DNA from: Pedosphaera sp. | Lineage (GTDB): Bacteria; Verrucomicrobiota; Verrucomicrobiia; Limisphaerales; F1-12-MAGs170 | Direction: 5' to 3' | Assembly (NCBI GenBank): GCA_009695275.1 | Contig: SIBF01000019.1 | Span: 1-38,207, forward strand | DNA: 38,207 nt | Part shown: piece by piece, positions 6,727 through 15,258 of the stretch | How the letters are laid out: the number at the start of each line of letters is the position of its first letter | Position numbering within the stretch: the stretch's first letter is position 1 | The notes under the pieces: model-generated | The model's input: only the letters and a program-made list of their open reading frames with translations | Told to the model about the DNA's origin: nothing | Databases searched by the model: none | Program-made: the position numbers and the translations under genes

Positions 6727-7992
6727 CTAATGAGCGGCCTTCCCCGAAACAGCCGCCGCATGTTCTGAGAAAGACTTTCCTCGACCGGTAGGTTTAATGA
6801 CCGAGTCAATGATCCCTTTTTCAAATTCATCCCACATGGGTGACATGCCGCGAAGTTTTTGAACGATTTTCTGAAAGCTCTCAACAACGTAATCGACCTC
6901 TTCCTCCGTGTTATCCTTGCCAAGGGTCATGATGATGTTGCCTTGCGCAAGCGCGTGGTCGAGACCGATGGCCGCGAGAACGTGTGAAATCTTCAGGGAT
7001 TTGCTGACGCAGCTCGACCCGCTCGCCACCGCGATCCCATTCATGTCGCAAAGTAGCAATTGCCCCTCGCCTTCGATGAACTCTGTGCTGAGGTTCAGGT
7101 TCGTGCTGATCCGCTGCGGTCCGGGCTCCGGCCCGTTGAGTTTGATGTAAGGAATGGTCTTCTTCAGTCCTTCCCAAAGGCGTTTCTGTAGCATTGCGGT
7201 GTGCGCAATTCTGGTTGGCATCTCGCGCATGGCGATCTCCGCTGCCAGTCCGCCGCCGATGATCGCAGGAACGTTTTCAGTTCCGGCGCGCCTTCCGCCC
7301 TCCTGCACTCCGCCATGCTGGACGCCAACGAGACGCGCGCGGCGGTTGCGATAAAGGACGCCAACACCCTTCGGTCCGTAAAATCGATGCGGCGTCAGTG
7401 ACAACAAGCTGATGCCCATGGTCTGCACATCGATCGGCAGCCAACCCGCGCTCGCGACGGCATCCACGAAAAACGGGATTCCCTTCTCGGTCGCGATCTT
7501 CCCGATTTCCTGGATCGACTGAATCGTTCCTATGTCGTGGTTCGCGTAATGCACACAGATCAGGGTCGTCTTTTCGGTGATTGCGGCGCGGACATCAGCA
7601 GGATCAGACCACCCGACCGGATTGACCTTCACTTTGGATGTAGTGAACCCGTGCTTTTCGAGGAACTCCACCGAACTGAGGACGGCTGGATGTTCCGTTT
7701 CACTGACGACAATGTGATTCCCCTTGCGCTGATTGGCATAGGCCACGCCTTTGACGGCCAGATTGACGGCTTCAGTTCCCCCCGAGACGAAGAGAATGTC
7801 GTCCACCGATTCAGCGTTGATCAAGGTGGCGAACTGGCTTCGAGCCTTGGCTATCGCGTCTCGGACACGCAGCCCGTGCTGATGAAGCGAGGATGGATTG
7901 CCAAAGACTTCTGTGAAGTAAGGACGCATCGCCTCGAACACCTCGGGCAACACAGGCGTGGTGGATTGATGATCTAAAAAAACGTGGCGCAT
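6727..7992 (-). CDS. Cysteine desulfurase homologue (IscS/NifS type) with Arg at the PLP-lysine position
   Basis: A 421-residue class V aminotransferase-fold protein. Recognisable parts are DHQSTTPVLPEV (7-18), SGGTEAVNLA (70-79), the His-containing ETEHPAV (98-104), FVDAV (175-179), GVQEGGRRAGTENV (228-241) and the catalytic-cysteine loop ASGSSCVSKS with Cys328. Cysteine desulfurases use PLP, bound to the Lys of 'SxHK(x)YGPKG', to move sulfur from cysteine to IscU. Here the segment is TPHRFYGPKG, so Arg203 replaces that lysine; NNEIG is NHDIG and the usual DxxQ is DAVA. About 40 residues extend the C-terminus. It is cotranscribed with iscU, so a role in cluster assembly is likely, but ordinary PLP chemistry is doubtful. 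Confidence 0.85.
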   Translation of the reverse strand: MRHVFLDHQSTTPVLPEVFEAMRPYFTEVFGNPSSLHQHGLRVRDAIAKARSQFATLINAESVDDILFVSGGTEAVNLAVKGVAYANQRKGNHIVVSETEHPAVLSSVEFLEKHGFTTSKVKVNPVGWSDPADVRAAITEKTTLICVHYANHDIGTIQSIQEIGKIATEKGIPFFVDAVASAGWLPIDVQTMGISLLSLTPHRFYGPKGVGVLYRNRRARLVGVQHGGVQEGGRRAGTENVPAIIGGGLAAEIAMREMPTRIAHTAMLQKRLWEGLKKTIPYIKLNGPEPGPQRISTNLNLSTEFIEGEGQLLLCDMNGIAVASGSSCVSKSLKISHVLAAIGLDHALAQGNIIMTLGKDNTEEEVDYVVESFQKIVQKLRGMSPMWDEFEKGIIDSVIKPTGRGKSFSEHAAAVSGKAAH

Positions 7993-8062
7993 GACTGAAA
8001 ATCCACGGGGTCAGCGGCCCGACGCCTTGACCACCGTGGATAAAATTAGCTCGACCTCTGCG

Positions 8063-8497
8063 TTAAACGGCCATCGGCTGAAGCTGAGGCGTGCGGCTGG
8101 CGGTATGAAGCAAAGGATGCTTCTTCTGGTAGTCCTCGAGCGCAGCCTTCAGAGCTTCCTCGGCCAGGACAGAACAGTGAATCTTCACTGGCGGCAGACC
8201 TCCAAGGGCGCTGACCACTTCCTGGTTTGAGAAACTCATGGCTTCCTCAACCGTTCGGCCCTTGATCAACTCGGTGGCCATGCTCGAACTGGCGATGGCG
8301 GAACCGCAGCCAAAGGTCTTGAAGCGGGCATCCTCAATCTTTCCGTCTTTGATCTTGAGGCTGATCTTCATGATGTCTCCGCAGGCAGCTGCTCCAACTT
8401 CGCCAATTCCATCCGCGTCCTTCAGATCACCCATATTTCGGGGATTCATGAAGTGGTCCATTACTGTCGAATTATATAGTGTGTAGGTGTCGCTCAT
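8063..8497 (-). CDS. iscU: Fe-S cluster scaffold protein IscU/NifU N-terminal type
   Basis: A 144-residue protein with the three cluster-ligand cysteines of IscU: AACGD (with the conserved Asp), FGCGSAIASSS and KIHCSVLAEEA. The N-terminus includes VMDHFMNPRNMGDL, typical of the family. IscU receives sulfur from the desulfurase and iron to build a [2Fe-2S] cluster that is passed to acceptors. The normal HscA-binding LPPVK motif is present (GLPPVKIHC), although no chaperone gene is in the window. A short variable tail (PQLQPMAV) ends the protein. It lies between the Rrf2 regulator (54 nt upstream) and the desulfurase homologue. Confidence 0.95.
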   Translation of the reverse strand: MSDTYTLYNSTVMDHFMNPRNMGDLKDADGIGEVGAAACGDIMKISLKIKDGKIEDARFKTFGCGSAIASSSMATELIKGRTVEEAMSFSNQEVVSALGGLPPVKIHCSVLAEEALKAALEDYQKKHPLLHTASRTPQLQPMAV

Positions 8498-8551
8498 GGT
8501 TCAAGTTCAGGTTAAGAGTTTCATGCTTTTTTCAGGTGTTCCGCAAAAAAT

Positions 8552-9013
8552 TCATTTCAAAGCTGCCAGTTCTAGCTTGCGTGTGTGCCTCGTTTTGGCC
8601 GGAAGAGTGGCTTCGGTAGCGACAAGGTCGGCCAATGTCGTCCCCGAGAACACGTCTCTCACCCGGTCCTGCGCCCGTTCGAACAAGCCGCAAAGGGCGC
8701 ATCCTTCCATGTGTTCGCAGTCTGGGACATCCAGTTGGCACCGTTGCAGAGCTATCTTGCCTTCGATCGCTTCGATGATTTCCAAGACCGTGATTTCAGA
8801 TGGCTTTCGAGTGAGGGCGAAACCGCCGCCAGCTCCCCGGTACGATCGAACCACGCCTGCTTTGACCAGGCTTTGAAAAATCTTGGCGAGAAAACTCTTG
8901 GGGATTTCCTCTTCGCGGCTGATGTCATCGATCAAAGCCATCCGGGCTGCCCCTCGACGGGCCAGATGAAGCAACCCCAGAACTCCGTATTCGCCTGCTC
9001 GCGTAATCTGCAT
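8552..9013 (-). CDS. Rrf2-family transcriptional regulator (IscR-like)
   Basis: A 153-residue protein starting MQITRAGEYGVLGLLHLAR, with the winged-helix segment IPKSFLAKIFQSLVKAGVVRSYRGAGGGF and a cysteine group (CQLDVPDC, then CALC) in the place where IscR binds a [2Fe-2S] cluster. IscR-type regulators sense cluster status and control the isc genes. Its position as first gene before iscU, the desulfurase and mrp supports autoregulation. Which of the four cysteines would bind the cluster cannot be told from sequence. Confidence 0.9.
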   Translation of the reverse strand: MQITRAGEYGVLGLLHLARRGAARMALIDDISREEEIPKSFLAKIFQSLVKAGVVRSYRGAGGGFALTRKPSEITVLEIIEAIEGKIALQRCQLDVPDCEHMEGCALCGLFERAQDRVRDVFSGTTLADLVATEATLPAKTRHTRKLELAALK

Positions 9014-9022
9014 TTTGATTTC

Positions 9023-9076
9023 GGACTAAAATTGTCCTGTTGCTCTTGAACTTATGCGAGCACGGAAGCCTGTCAA
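9023..9076 (-). promoter_or_regulatory. Putative promoter and Rrf2 operator of the Fe-S operon
   Basis: On the minus strand TTGACA (9076-9071) is followed after 16 nt by TAAGTT (9054-9049), a plausible but weak -10. Downstream, between the promoter and the rrf2 start at 9013, lies an inverted repeat GGAC-AATTTTA-GTCC (9037-9023), with the AT-rich centre seen in many Rrf2/IscR operators. Binding there would block transcription, consistent with autorepression. This is pattern reading only. Confidence 0.4.
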
Positions 9077-9102
9077 AGATTTTTACGGCAATTCTGCATA
9101 AA

Positions 9103-9912
9103 TCATCGGGCCGTGGCCCTGGGAACGCGACGACTTTGAATCAGCAACAAGGACAGGCCACCGAGGAATATCGCCCCGCTGACCACCTGTCCCGTGGTTA
9201 CCCCCCCCAGAACACGAGAAGAATAGTCGCCTCGGAAACTTTCTACAACGGCACGCAGGATGGCATAAACGATCAGATAAACTCCAAAAACCTGGCCGTC
9301 GAATTTCTTTCGGCGATGGAACCACTCGAGAGATGCCCAGAGCAACAGGTTCAGCGCTGACTCGTAGATTTGTGTTGGATGGACGCCGGCACCGCCAGTA
9401 GCGTGGTCCTTCGGAAAGTGGATCGCCCAAGGCAGGGAACAGGCTCGACCGTAACAACAGCCAGTCATCAGGCAACCGATCCGGCCAAACGCATGTCCGA
9501 GAGCAATGCTTGGGGCAAGCGCATCTCCGAATTTCCAGATCGGGATCTTGTGCTTACGCGTGTAAAGGATCGTCCCCACCGACGCTCCGATCAATCCGCC
9601 ATAAAAGACCAGGCCACTGCGGAACTTGAAGATTTCAGTAAAAGGCAGGCCGGCGAATTCCTGCTGCCAGTGAGTGAACACGTAGTAGCCACGTGCACCA
9701 ATGAGAGCTCCAATTATCAGCCAGGGAGCGACGCCAGTAACAGAATCACCTGACAAACCGTCTCTGGGCCCGCGCCGCGCCGCAGTCCAAAAGCCCAGTA
9801 GAAAACCGGTGGCCGCAAGAATGCCGTACCAATAAATTGTGAGAGGTCCGAACTGAAAGGCGATGCCATGCACTTGTGCCCAAAATGTAAGGACGGTTTG
9901 CGTCAGTGACAA
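9103..9912 (-). CDS. lgt: Prolipoprotein diacylglyceryl transferase Lgt
   Basis: A 269-residue polytopic membrane protein. It carries the Lgt signature around GHAFGRIGCLMTGCCYGR, with the conserved Arg/Gly-rich loop, and HPTQIYES, plus several hydrophobic helices (for example PWLIIGALIGARGYYVF and GQVVSGAIFLGGLSLLLI). Lgt transfers diacylglycerol from phosphatidylglycerol to the lipobox cysteine of prelipoproteins at the cytoplasmic membrane. It lies 41 nt behind the DUF3106 gene and may be the last gene of that unit. Confidence 0.96.
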   Translation of the reverse strand: MSLTQTVLTFWAQVHGIAFQFGPLTIYWYGILAATGFLLGFWTAARRGPRDGLSGDSVTGVAPWLIIGALIGARGYYVFTHWQQEFAGLPFTEIFKFRSGLVFYGGLIGASVGTILYTRKHKIPIWKFGDALAPSIALGHAFGRIGCLMTGCCYGRACSLPWAIHFPKDHATGGAGVHPTQIYESALNLLLWASLEWFHRRKKFDGQVFGVYLIVYAILRAVVESFRGDYSSRVLGGVTTGQVVSGAIFLGGLSLLLIQSRRVPRATAR

Positions 9913-9953
9913 GGTCAGACGCGCTCAGACGGGTTCAACTCCATCAGAAGTGA

Positions 9954-10997
9954 CTATCGGGGTTGGACCAGAGGAGGCGGAGAAGGTTTGTTTTCTCCCT
10001 TCGGGGCCGATCTAATCATCGTTTCAGGCAACGGTGGAAGATTAGCTGGAGGGAGAACCGTTGTGACGTTTTTCCACATTTGGCGATCTTTTACAGACAG
10101 CCTCTTCCAGCGTTCGAGCGTGTCAATGAACTGATCAAGGTTCTGTTCCGGCATTTCGAACATCTTTGGGACTGATTCCAGGCAGGCAGCTCTTTCGGCT
10201 GTAGGAAGTTTGTCGAATGCCTTGATAGACTCCTCGGCCTGACGACGCTGCTGTTCTGGAAGGTTCTCCAGAACTTTCGCCCGTTCCTTGGTGGAGAGTT
10301 CAAAAAAGCGAATAGATTGGGATGAAATTCGCTGGCGGCGCTCCGGTGACAGGGCCTTCCACTCGGTCAGTTTGTCCTCCCATGATTTTCGAAGGCTCTC
10401 CGGCAGTGTGGGTAGAACCTTTTTGCGCTCGGCGGTGGAGAGTCCGTCAAGCTGCAAGACGTAGCGGACAGTCCGCTCGTTCTGCAGTACCTCCTGCTGG
10501 AGTTCTTGTGGAAGTCTGTCCCACCGCTGCAATTTCTCGAGCACAAGCTGTCGATCCTTTTCAGGCACCGCAGCCACGGCTGGCTGCCGGACTTCCGGAC
10601 GCACCTTGACCAGTTCGAGCAGGTAATATCGGCTGCGCATGGAAATCAGTGCCACTTCCCGATCTGCAGGTGTCATCGATTCCAACCGACTGAGCTCCGT
10701 GCGGAGGAACTTCCGGTGTTGATCAGTCTTCGATGCGAGAATCGTGTCCCGCTCTTCGGGTGTTCCCGTGAGGAGCCGGTCGAATAGATCCAGCTTCTCC
10801 TTCACGCGCATAATTGGGGCGTTCGCGGGCTGGGAGGCAGCGGGCTGCTCCGTTCTTGCTCGCACCGCAGGAGCTGTGATGACGGCTGGCTCAGCGGTTT
10901 GACCGAGTCCGCTGCCAATGCCAGCCAGGCAGCAAAGGAGCCAGATTGGGCAGTCTTTCCGCATCATTCTGGTCTTCAATATGCGCATGACGATCAT
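9954..10997 (-). CDS. DUF3106-like secreted protein with repeated helical motifs
   Basis: A 347-residue protein with an N-terminal signal segment (after a basic stretch, CPIWLLCCLAGIGSGLG) and a long helical body built of repeats of the form 'WxxLpxExRxxxLqxxxR', for example DKLTEWKALSPERRQRI and ESIKAFDKLPTAERAACL. This repeat style is that of DUF3106, a family often found behind ECF sigma and anti-sigma genes. Function is not known. Its start overlaps the stop of the preceding anti-sigma-like gene by 4 nt (ATGA), so the two are translationally coupled. The C-terminus is proline-rich. Confidence 0.75.
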   Translation of the reverse strand: MIVMRILKTRMMRKDCPIWLLCCLAGIGSGLGQTAEPAVITAPAVRARTEQPAASQPANAPIMRVKEKLDLFDRLLTGTPEERDTILASKTDQHRKFLRTELSRLESMTPADREVALISMRSRYYLLELVKVRPEVRQPAVAAVPEKDRQLVLEKLQRWDRLPQELQQEVLQNERTVRYVLQLDGLSTAERKKVLPTLPESLRKSWEDKLTEWKALSPERRQRISSQSIRFFELSTKERAKVLENLPEQQRRQAEESIKAFDKLPTAERAACLESVPKMFEMPEQNLDQFIDTLERWKRLSVKDRQMWKNVTTVLPPANLPPLPETMIRSAPKGENKPSPPPLVQPR

Positions 10998-11515
10998 TTC
11001 ATCGCATCCATCAAGTCCGTTTCCTCCACGGCACTGTGCAGAGCAACCTGCTTGAACCCTTCAATGGCGGAGAGGTCCTGCAACACTTCGAGCGTAGGTT
11101 GGACCACGCTGGCCAGGCTGGCGATGCTCTGCGCAAGATCACGCCTCACGAACATCTGGTACTGCTGATACGAGAGGAAACCCACGGCCAGAAAGCTGGC
11201 CATAATCGCGAGTTTTCGCCCCCACACCAGATGTGCGAGCGAGTCCCACCACCGGGCGGGACGGGAGCGATGGGCAGCGCGCCGCTCCAGTTGGATACGT
11301 TCCATGACCCGGCTGGTGAAATTGGACGGCACAGGCGCGTCCGGCAGTTCATCGAGCAACCGGTTCATGACGATTTCAATGTCAAGGTGTGCCCATTCTT
11401 CGGGTTGTGATTCAACGCCTGGATTCCAGCCGGTCAGTCCATTCGAGCCCTGCTTGCGCTGAGGTTCAGGCTTTTGGAGTTTGCTTCTATCGTGGCTGTT
11501 CATTTCGCTTTCCAT
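10994..11515 (-). CDS. Putative anti-sigma factor, single-pass membrane protein
   Basis: A 173-residue protein with a polar N-terminal half and one transmembrane helix at about 105-122 (KLAIMASFLAVGFLSYQ). The region NRLLDELPDAPVPSNFTSRVMERI resembles the cytoplasmic part of anti-sigma-like proteins that follow ECF sigma genes. No HxxxCxxC zinc motif is present. It starts 17 nt behind the ECF sigma gene and overlaps the DUF3106 gene. The role as sigma antagonist is inferred from position and topology. The start could also be the Met four codons downstream. Confidence 0.65.
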   Translation of the reverse strand: MESEMNSHDRSKLQKPEPQRKQGSNGLTGWNPGVESQPEEWAHLDIEIVMNRLLDELPDAPVPSNFTSRVMERIQLERRAAHRSRPARWWDSLAHLVWGRKLAIMASFLAVGFLSYQQYQMFVRRDLAQSIASLASVVQPTLEVLQDLSAIEGFKQVALHSAVEETDLMDAMK

Positions 11516-11532
11516 TCAAAACCAACTGGTGG

Positions 11533-12165
11533 CTAAAGTTGCTTCACCTTTTCACCGCTCCACGCTCCCGTTCGGAGGTATGGTTTCAATTTCTGCTTGA
11601 GCGTTTCCCTTGCGCGATGGATGAGCGACTTCGTAGCGGACATGGAGCACCCCAGAACTCCTGCAATTTCCTCGTAAGACAACTCTTCCTCGCGACACAG
11701 AAGGAGGGCGGTGCGCTGCGTCTCCGGCAGCTCACAGATCGCTTGTTCGACCTTTTCAAAAAGCTCGCCCCTGAGCAGCGCGTCTTCCGGCGCGATCGCC
11801 TTCGCGTCGAGGTACTGCCGTTTGGGCATGTCTTCGTCTTCCGACAGGCTGGCATCCATCGATTCCGCGGGATGGCGCGAGCGGCGACGGATTTCGTTCA
11901 GGCACAAGTTGCGGGCAATCGTGAACAGCCATGTCGAGAACTTGGCGGTTACCCGGTAACGACCGGCTGCTTTGTACGCTTGGATGAATACATTTTGCGC
12001 CAGGTCTTCGGCTTCCGTCGCGTCAGTCAGGGTTCTAAAAATGATATTGATGACCGGCTGCTTGTACTTCTCGACCAGTTGCTCAAAAGCAGCAACGTCG
12101 CCCTGAGTGACAAGCAGCATCAGGGCGGCATCCGGGTCCAGTTTTTCGCTCGGGGCGGCAGCCAT
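11533..12165 (-). CDS. ECF RNA polymerase sigma factor (RpoE-like)
   Basis: A 210-residue sigma-70-family protein without regions 1 and 3. Region 2 is visible as FEQLVEKYKQPVINIIFR, DLAQNVFIQAYKAAGRY and FSTWLFTIARNLCLNEIRRR; region 4 as LPETQRTALLLCREEELS and YEEIAGVLGCSMSATKSLIHRARETL, overlapping in sequence. The ATG at 12165 (MAAAPSEKL) is preferred because the upstream extension to 12240 is Cys/Arg-rich and does not belong to the family. The gene heads an operon with its membrane anti-sigma and the DUF3106 protein, a layout for response to an envelope signal. It is divergent from glnD. Confidence 0.93.
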   Translation of the reverse strand: MAAAPSEKLDPDAALMLLVTQGDVAAFEQLVEKYKQPVINIIFRTLTDATEAEDLAQNVFIQAYKAAGRYRVTAKFSTWLFTIARNLCLNEIRRRSRHPAESMDASLSEDEDMPKRQYLDAKAIAPEDALLRGELFEKVEQAICELPETQRTALLLCREEELSYEEIAGVLGCSMSATKSLIHRARETLKQKLKPYLRTGAWSGEKVKQL

Positions 12166-12272
12166 TCGATAGCACTCTAGCAAACACCGCCGCTGGCACA
12201 AGTTGCGCGGAAAGTTGGGAAATTCCTCCGACGCTTGCACCGCCCCGGGTCACTGCTACTTTCAACCGCGTC

Positions 12273-15056
12273 ATGCCGACGCTGCTCGAACGTATAGAAG
12301 ACAACGCCTCAAAACGGTTGCCGCTCCCGCCTGATCACCATCCCAAGCAGGAGTTGGCGCGCTACAAGAATTTCCTTAAAGTCGAGGCGCACCGGCTCAA
12401 GATATTTCACCGCGGAGGCGGCGGAGGCGTGGAAATCTGCCGGTCACGAGCCCATGTGCTTGACCTGCTGATCACTCACGTCCTCGAGGCGGTGAAGCAA
12501 ACTGTGAAAGCCGACAAGAGTGTCAATGCGCCATTGGCCATCGTGGCCACGGGAGGCTACGGTCGTGGTTTGCTCAATCCGAGCAGCGACATCGACATCA
12601 TGTTCCTTCACGGAGGGGAACTTGTTTCCCACGGCAAACCCAAGCCATTCATGACGGCGCTGATGGATGGCCTTCTGCTGACGCTATGGGATGTGGGACT
12701 CAAAGTCGGACATTCCGTGCGAAGTGTCGAGGATTGCGTGTCGGTCGCCAACTCTGACATGCAGTCGAAGACTTCGCTGATCGAGGCCCGCCTGGTGACG
12801 GGTGACGCGGACCTCTTTGACCGGATGCAGCGCGTGGTGATTACCCGATGTGTGCGGGGCTTCGAGGATGCGTACGTGGCATCGCGCATTCACGATCAGG
12901 AAGCCAGGCGGACGAAGTTTGGAAAATCCGCTTACATGCAGGAGCCCAACATCAAGAATGGCAGCGGAGGCTTGCGCGATTACCAAAATCTCCTCTGGAT
13001 GATGTTTTTCAAAAGCAGGGCGAGGAGCATCCTGGAGCTGGAGCAACAGGAGATGGTCAGTCCCACGGAGCGAAAGCAACTGGACGCGGCGCACGATTTC
13101 CTCCTCCGGGTCCGCAACGACATCCATTACCAGGCCAATCGCAGTGGCGATGTGTTGAGTCGCGCCTTGCAACCGGCCATCGCCCACAATCTCGGTTACA
13201 CGGACAGGTCTCCCAGCAAGCGTATCGAGAAGTTCATGCGAGATGTTTACACGCACATGCGGAACATCTATCTCATCACGCGCACGGTTGAGCAACGCCT
13301 TGCGCTCATTCCCCAGCCATCGAAATTGGGCACGCTTCGCGGGCTCATTCACCGGGGCCGGGACCGAACGGTGAAGCAGACGGTGGATGGTTTTCAAATC
13401 GTCGATGATTGCATTTGCGCGATTTCGCCCAGGATTTTCAAAGAGCAACCGCGGCGCCTGATGAGGGTATTTCTGCACGCCCAGCAGCGCGCGCTGAAGA
13501 TTCATCCTGACCTGACTCAGATGATTCGCAACCAGGTGGGGTCGGTTCACCGCGAGTTTCTCAATGACCCTCACGTCCATGAGACTTTTCTCGAGATCCT
13601 GGGGCAGCGGGGCAACGTTGCTCCCACGCTCCGGGTGATGCATGACGTGGGATTGCTCGGTAAATATCTTCCGGAGTTCGGGAAACTCACCTGCCTGGTT
13701 CAGCATGAGTTTTATCACCAGTACACGGCCGATGAGCATACCCTCCTATGTGTTGAGATGCTGGATCAGATTCCAGAGTCCAAGGAACCTCCGTTCAGCA
13801 ACTACACCGAGCTGCTTCAAAAGATTGAGCGTCCGTTTTTGCTTTACCTTGCGTTGCTCCTCCACGACTCAGGCAAGGCCGTGCCTGGCAAGGATCACCA
13901 CCTGGCCAGCGCGCGTCTGGCACTTACCGTCGCCAGACGCCTCGGGCTTGACGGTGCCATCGCTCACGCATTGTGCCTTGTGGTGGAGCACCACCAGTTG
14001 ATGGCCCAGATCTCTCAACGCCGTGATCTGGATGATCCATCCGTGATCCGCAACTTCGCCACTCTCATCCAGTCCACGGAAAACCTCGCGCTACTGACAT
14101 TGCACACGTTTGTGGATTCGCAGGGCACAGGCTCGGGTTTGTGGAATGGATTCAAGGATTCGCTCCTCTGGATGCTCTACCACAAGACTCAAGCCGTCTT
14201 GACCGGCACCGGAGACTTCTTCAGTGCCGAGGAAAAACAGCGCGAGCTGCTGGCAGAGGAAGTTCGGAAAATCATGCCCAAGAGCTTTGGCGAGGATGAA
14301 CTGAACGCTCACTTTGAGCACCTGCCGTCCCGCTACTTCCAGATCCACGGCGCCAGGCAAGTGTTGTCGCATCTCATAATTGCTCACCAGTTCATGCACC
14401 ATCAGCTTGCCGAGGATGACAAGGCGCTGGAACCGGTGCTTCATTGGCACAATGAGCCAGATCGCGGCTACACTGCGCTCACGATCTGCACATGGGACCG
14501 GACCGGCCTCTTTTCAAAGATCGCCGGCAGCCTCGCCGCCGCAGGCCTCAACATTCTTAGTGCCCAGATTTACAGCCGGACTGACGGCATGATTCTCGAT
14601 ACTTTTCTCGTGACAGGCGCCAAATCGGGCTCGTTGGCGAACAAAGCCGAGAAGGAAGAATTTGAGAGGCTTTTCAAAGCAGCGCTTACCGGCGTAGTGA
14701 ATCTCCCGGCGTTGATGGCACGACAGCGCTCGGTGCTTGGCGCTCAATCGGTGGTCGATGAAGATCGTATTCCCACCCGGATTCGTTTCGACAATGAGAC
14801 TTCGGATTACTACACAGTGCTCGAAGTGGAAACGGAGGACCGTATCGGGCTTCTTTACGTGATTTCGCAGACGCTCTCCGACCTGCACCTGGATATTGCC
14901 ATCGCCAAGATTGCCACCGAGAAAGGCGCGGCCATCGACAGCTTCTACATCTCGTCGCAGGACAGCCGCAAGGTGACCTCACTCGAGCACCAAAATTTCA
15001 TTGCGGACCAACTGTCTTCAGCCATCGCCAGCCTTGACACCGCAGGTCCAGGATGA
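12273..15056 (+). CDS. glnD: [Protein-PII] uridylyltransferase / uridylyl-removing enzyme
   Basis: A 927-residue GlnD with all expected domains: nucleotidyltransferase with GGYGRGLLNPSSDIDIMFL (94-112), the GlnD PII-UTase linker region including QEPNIKNGSGGLRDYQNLLW, an HD domain around residue 530 (LLHDSGKAVPGKDHH), and two C-terminal ACT domains near 730 (LTICTWDRTGLFSKIAGSLA) and 845 (LEVETEDRIGLLYVISQTLS). GlnD uridylylates PII under nitrogen limitation and removes UMP when glutamine is abundant. All catalytic motifs appear intact. No glnB or glnA gene is near, so it probably forms its own unit. Confidence 0.96.
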   Translation: MPTLLERIEDNASKRLPLPPDHHPKQELARYKNFLKVEAHRLKIFHRGGGGGVEICRSRAHVLDLLITHVLEAVKQTVKADKSVNAPLAIVATGGYGRGLLNPSSDIDIMFLHGGELVSHGKPKPFMTALMDGLLLTLWDVGLKVGHSVRSVEDCVSVANSDMQSKTSLIEARLVTGDADLFDRMQRVVITRCVRGFEDAYVASRIHDQEARRTKFGKSAYMQEPNIKNGSGGLRDYQNLLWMMFFKSRARSILELEQQEMVSPTERKQLDAAHDFLLRVRNDIHYQANRSGDVLSRALQPAIAHNLGYTDRSPSKRIEKFMRDVYTHMRNIYLITRTVEQRLALIPQPSKLGTLRGLIHRGRDRTVKQTVDGFQIVDDCICAISPRIFKEQPRRLMRVFLHAQQRALKIHPDLTQMIRNQVGSVHREFLNDPHVHETFLEILGQRGNVAPTLRVMHDVGLLGKYLPEFGKLTCLVQHEFYHQYTADEHTLLCVEMLDQIPESKEPPFSNYTELLQKIERPFLLYLALLLHDSGKAVPGKDHHLASARLALTVARRLGLDGAIAHALCLVVEHHQLMAQISQRRDLDDPSVIRNFATLIQSTENLALLTLHTFVDSQGTGSGLWNGFKDSLLWMLYHKTQAVLTGTGDFFSAEEKQRELLAEEVRKIMPKSFGEDELNAHFEHLPSRYFQIHGARQVLSHLIIAHQFMHHQLAEDDKALEPVLHWHNEPDRGYTALTICTWDRTGLFSKIAGSLAAAGLNILSAQIYSRTDGMILDTFLVTGAKSGSLANKAEKEEFERLFKAALTGVVNLPALMARQRSVLGAQSVVDEDRIPTRIRFDNETSDYYTVLEVETEDRIGLLYVISQTLSDLHLDIAIAKIATEKGAAIDSFYISSQDSRKVTSLEHQNFIADQLSSAIASLDTAGPG

Positions 15057-15258
15057 TCGATGCTTCACGTGCTCCGGCACACAAGTAATTTTTGGATTCT
15101 TTGGGCGGGGATTCTCAAGTCCTCACAAGAACATGATCGATCCAAGCCGGGAATGTCCTGATCAATCCAGGCACTTGCAGGTGTTTGTTCGCGCTCAACT
15201 GACGTTGCCAGGTTCAATGAGTTGCGCTCTGCATTGAGTTTCTGCAGCCTCCAGACGC

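Noticed and set aside
12684-13739. A 351-codon minus-strand open frame
   Set aside because: It is antisense to glnD, which has all its domains; no family resemblance in the antisense product.
15057-15258. Search for an RNA gene or promoter between glnD and the lipoate ligase gene
   Set aside because: No cloverleaf, stable hairpin or clear promoter hexamers are visible.
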